Source of the DNA: Verrucomicrobiaceae bacterium
Lineage (GTDB): Bacteria > Verrucomicrobiota > Verrucomicrobiia > Verrucomicrobiales > Verrucomicrobiaceae
Length of the DNA stretch: 37,853 nucleotides
Direction of reading: 5' to 3'
NCBI GenBank assembly: GCA_016795375.1
Contig: JAEUHJ010000024.1
Location: forward strand, 1-37,853
Positions 32,635-37,853 of the stretch are shown here, piece by piece (position 1 is the first letter of the stretch; the number at the start of each line of letters is the position of its first letter). The notes beneath the pieces are model-generated. The model saw only the letters and a list, made by a program, of their open reading frames with translations, was not told where the DNA came from and made no database searches. The position numbers were made by a program, and so were the translations under genes.

Positions 32635-32760
32635 GATCGGAACGGACGGGCTTGTGGCGGCTTCTTTGCTCCTCACAGTGAGCCTTTGTCCCGGCGCATT
32701 CTGGCACGAAACGCAGAGCCGTCTTGCCTATTTTTCCCCTTCATGATATTCCACGCGCTC

Positions 32761-34092
32761 ATGAAACCCGCCTGCCGCGCATTTCCCGCACTCATGCTCG
32801 TGATTCCGCTCCTGGCCGCGGCCCAGGAGTCCGCCTTGCGGCCGTGGAAGGACGCGCAGGGCCGCGTCATCCAGGCCGCTATCGTCAGCACCACGGCGGA
32901 CAGCGTGACGCTGCGCATGGCCGATGGGAAGGAGCACCAGATACCGCTCGCACGGCTCAGCGCAGAGGATCAGGCCTTTGTGAAAAATCATGCGCCGTCC
33001 GCGACACCTGCGGGCACCGCTCCTGCGACCGCAGCCCCCGCCGCGCCAGCGGCTGCTGCCGCCCGCATCCCTGTGGAGAAACGCGTGTGGCCGGCCAACG
33101 TCCTGGTCCCCTCGCGCGCCGTCGAAATCCAGCCTGTCGAGGAGTCCGCGCCTGCACGACGTTTTGTCTATCGCTCCGAGGCTTTCGAGTTCACCTCGCA
33201 GGCGAAACTGGCCGGCAGCGTGATGAAGGAGGTCGCACGCACCTTTGAGTCCACCCGTGCGCTGGTGACCGCGCTGCCCTGGGGCATCGTCTGCCGCCCG
33301 CCGGAAGGGATGGAGCGCTACCAGGCCGCCCTGTATGAGACGCGCAACGACTACATCGCCGCCGGCGGACCGGCAAACTCGGGCGGCGTGTATTCCAGCG
33401 GTGACAAAATCTTCAAGGTGCCCTTCCCCAGCATCGGCCTGGAGATGCGCGGCAAGACCTACTTCAAGAACGACAATTACGACGGCGGCACGCTCATCCA
33501 CGAGATCACGCATCAGATGATGCACAATTACCTGCCCTTCCTGCCCAAGTGGGTGATCGAAGGCACCGCCGAGTACACGGAGATGATCCCCTACAACGCG
33601 GGAAAATTCCGCACAGAGGCGCACAAAATCGGCATTCGTGATCACGTCCAGGAGATGCAAAAGCGCGGCTACGCGCTCGACATCGGCAGTCTGGAGACGC
33701 ACATGACCATGAACCGCGCCACCTGGGACGGCATCGCCGACAGCGAGAACCGCGCGATGGGAGAGCTGTATTTCCGCTCCGTGCTGCTCGTCTATTTCTT
33801 CTGCCATCTCGACGGGCCGGAGGGCAAGAAGGGGCAGCGCTTTCTCCGCTTCATGGACGCCGTGCATGGCGAGACCGAGGCGCTGCGCCTCTTCTTCGCC
33901 GACCCGCGCGTGAAGCGCTTTCCCGACGGCCGCTTCCAGTATCCCAAGAGCTTTCCGCCCCCGGACATGAGCTCTGAATCCGCCCCCTTCAAGCACCTGC
34001 CCATTCTGCTTGATGACCGCGGCTACCCGCAGATCGCGAAGGAGATCGCCGAGGGCTACAGGTCGATCGGCCTCAAGGTTTCCGTAAACTGA
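32761..34092 (+). CDS. Secreted protein with SHD1 domain and HExxH zinc-peptidase motif
   Basis: A 443-residue exported protein. A signal peptide (MKPACRAFPALMLVIPLLAA) leads to an SHD1 domain at about 26-77 (WKDAQGRVIQAAIVSTT, then IPLARLSAEDQAFV), a domain typical of PVC proteins. An Ala/Pro-rich linker (about 80-101) follows. The second half contains the zinc-binding motif H247-E-I-T-H251 and downstream Glu267 in WVIEGTAEY, giving a gluzincin-like set of ligands. The C-terminal region (about 280-443) is helical. It is probably an active peptidase with unknown substrate. The start at 32761 is preferred to 32743; it is divergent from the glycosyltransferase. Confidence 0.85.
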   Translation: MKPACRAFPALMLVIPLLAAAQESALRPWKDAQGRVIQAAIVSTTADSVTLRMADGKEHQIPLARLSAEDQAFVKNHAPSATPAGTAPATAAPAAPAAAAARIPVEKRVWPANVLVPSRAVEIQPVEESAPARRFVYRSEAFEFTSQAKLAGSVMKEVARTFESTRALVTALPWGIVCRPPEGMERYQAALYETRNDYIAAGGPANSGGVYSSGDKIFKVPFPSIGLEMRGKTYFKNDNYDGGTLIHEITHQMMHNYLPFLPKWVIEGTAEYTEMIPYNAGKFRTEAHKIGIRDHVQEMQKRGYALDIGSLETHMTMNRATWDGIADSENRAMGELYFRSVLLVYFFCHLDGPEGKKGQRFLRFMDAVHGETEALRLFFADPRVKRFPDGRFQYPKSFPPPDMSSESAPFKHLPILLDDRGYPQIAKEIAEGYRSIGLKVSVN

Positions 34093-34222
34093 TTCATGAT
34101 CCGGGGATGGCGCGGCCTGCGATGCTTCTGCACCGCAGCATCATTTTCCGCCAAAATCACCCCCCGCATTTGACGCACCCCGCAGACCGTGCAAGATGCC
34201 GCGCTTTCCGGCTTAAAGTGGC

Positions 34223-34241
34223 CCAGTTGCTCCGCAACTGG
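34223..34241. other. Perfect hairpin upstream of carB
   Basis: CCAGTTGC (34223-34230) and GCAACTGG (34234-34241) form a perfect 8-bp stem around the loop TCC, in the 249-base gap before carB. It is about 100 bases before the start codon. It could be a leader structure, a terminator for the upstream gene, or a dispersed repeat. Confidence 0.5.
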
Positions 34242-34293
34242 AGTCTTCCATCGCCCCGAAAGCGCCCCAACTGAACGCTTTCCTCCCAAACTC

Positions 34294-34329
34294 CGACATT
34301 CGTCATTCCGCATTCGGATTTCGTCATTT
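34294..34329 (+). repeat. Second locus of the 'ATTCGTCATTC' repeat family
   Basis: CGACATTCGTCATTCCGC, then ATTCGGATTTCGTCATTT, run up to 12 bases before the carB start codon. They share the core ATTCGTCATT with the hairpin at 19251-19370, but here only the same-sense units are present, so there is no large stem. Confidence 0.65.
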
Positions 34330-34341
34330 CCCACTCCCCTC

Positions 34342-37653
<3,312 letters not shown>

Positions 37654-37654
37654 T

Positions 37655-37671
37655 TTCGATCGGTGATCGAA
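37655..37671. other. Palindrome between carB and the PIN gene
   Basis: TTCGATC (37655-37661) and GATCGAA (37665-37671) flank a 3-base centre, one base after the carB stop and 12 bases before the next ATG. It might end the carB message or be an operator for the PIN-type gene. Sequence symmetry only. Confidence 0.35.
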
Positions 37672-37683
37672 GTATCTTCCACC

Positions 37684-37853
37684 ATGGACCAGCTCATCTA
37701 CGTCGAAACCAGCATCCCGAGTTTCTACTTTGAGACTCGACTTGCCGTGCCCGAGAACCAAGCGCGGCGGAATTGGACTCGCCGCTGGTGGGAGAAGGCT
37801 CAGACAGAGGATACGCTTGTCACCTCGCTTGCCGTCATCAACGAACTGTCTGC
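37684..37853 (+). CDS. PIN-domain protein, N-terminal part (runs off the window)
   Basis: The 56 visible codons read MDQLIYVETSIPSFYFETR, a Trp/Arg-rich stretch, then LVTSLAVINELS. The opening 'YVETSIPSF' and the 'TSxAVxxEL' segment match the N-terminus of VapC-like PIN-domain ribonucleases, with Glu in place of the more common first Asp. Such proteins are usually the toxin of a toxin-antitoxin pair. No antitoxin gene fits in the 30 bases upstream, so it would have to follow outside the window, or the gene may be solitary. The rest of the active site is not visible. Confidence 0.75.
   Translation, partial: MDQLIYVETSIPSFYFETRLAVPENQARRNWTRRWWEKAQTEDTLVTSLAVINELS

Noticed and set aside
32728..33996. 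A 422-codon minus-strand frame opposite the SHD1/HExxH protein
   Set aside because: It has no domain and is antisense to a protein with a signal peptide, SHD1 domain and zinc motif.

Overview
The window is high-GC bacterial chromosome that reads as Verrucomicrobiota (PVC superphylum). The grounds are a Cys-type sulfatase beside Tat-exported Gfo/Idh/MocA oxidoreductases, a very large secreted protein with a C-terminal c-type haem site of the PVC type, an ECF sigma factor of the PVC 'FPATRWSLV' class, a PknB-like kinase with an RCC1-like tail, an SHD1-domain metallopeptidase and an 'NPYxPP' membrane protein. The species cannot be fixed from this. No rRNA, tRNA or CRISPR array was recognised, and no gene-free stretch exceeds 300 bases.

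Layout. 1-404: the right end of an ISL3-type insertion sequence, which appears to have cut the 3' end of a small membrane-protein gene. 483-6882: a secreted catabolic block (sulfatase, exported Gfo/Idh/MocA, PVC haem protein, SGNH hydrolase). 6943-12345: housekeeping and envelope genes (lipoprotein-type D,D-carboxypeptidase, aroD, an isolated sugar-1-phosphate transferase, fabV, an alpha/beta hydrolase). 12477-17451: an orphan HlyD/RND-type adaptor, a second exported Gfo/Idh/MocA, an unidentified gene sitting over a broken TSUP-permease start, an exported sugar-phosphate-isomerase-like protein and a small zinc-ribbon protein. 17452-24924: a signalling and envelope block (kinase, OmpA-like protein, DUF3592-like protein, ECF sigma factor, large secreted low-complexity protein, TSUP permease, LysR regulator). 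24996-27408: a metallophosphatase, two small unknown proteins, a decayed tail of a second metallophosphatase, and a histidine phosphatase. 27506-34092: an M29-type metallopeptidase, a stand-alone ovothiol-type methyltransferase, an FG-GAP protein, an L,D-transpeptidase, a GT4 glycosyltransferase and a secreted HExxH protein. 34342-37853: carB, then the start of a PIN-domain toxin-like gene cut by the window edge.

How the genes fit together. The first block and the exported isomerase and oxidoreductases suggest extracytoplasmic processing of sulfated or modified sugars. The D,D-carboxypeptidase, L,D-transpeptidase and OmpA-like protein point to a peptidoglycan-containing envelope. The sigma factor, kinase and secreted protein are the best candidates for a local signalling unit, but nothing in the sequence proves that they act together. 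The most unusual items are three gene remnants (1-404, 15351-15401, 26640-26750), a roughly 240-base low-GC island inside carB with the frame intact, two families of intergenic hairpin repeats, and the pairing of an M29 metallopeptidase with an ovothiol-type methyltransferase that has no sulfoxide synthase nearby. I did not find a convincing wholly new multi-gene system.
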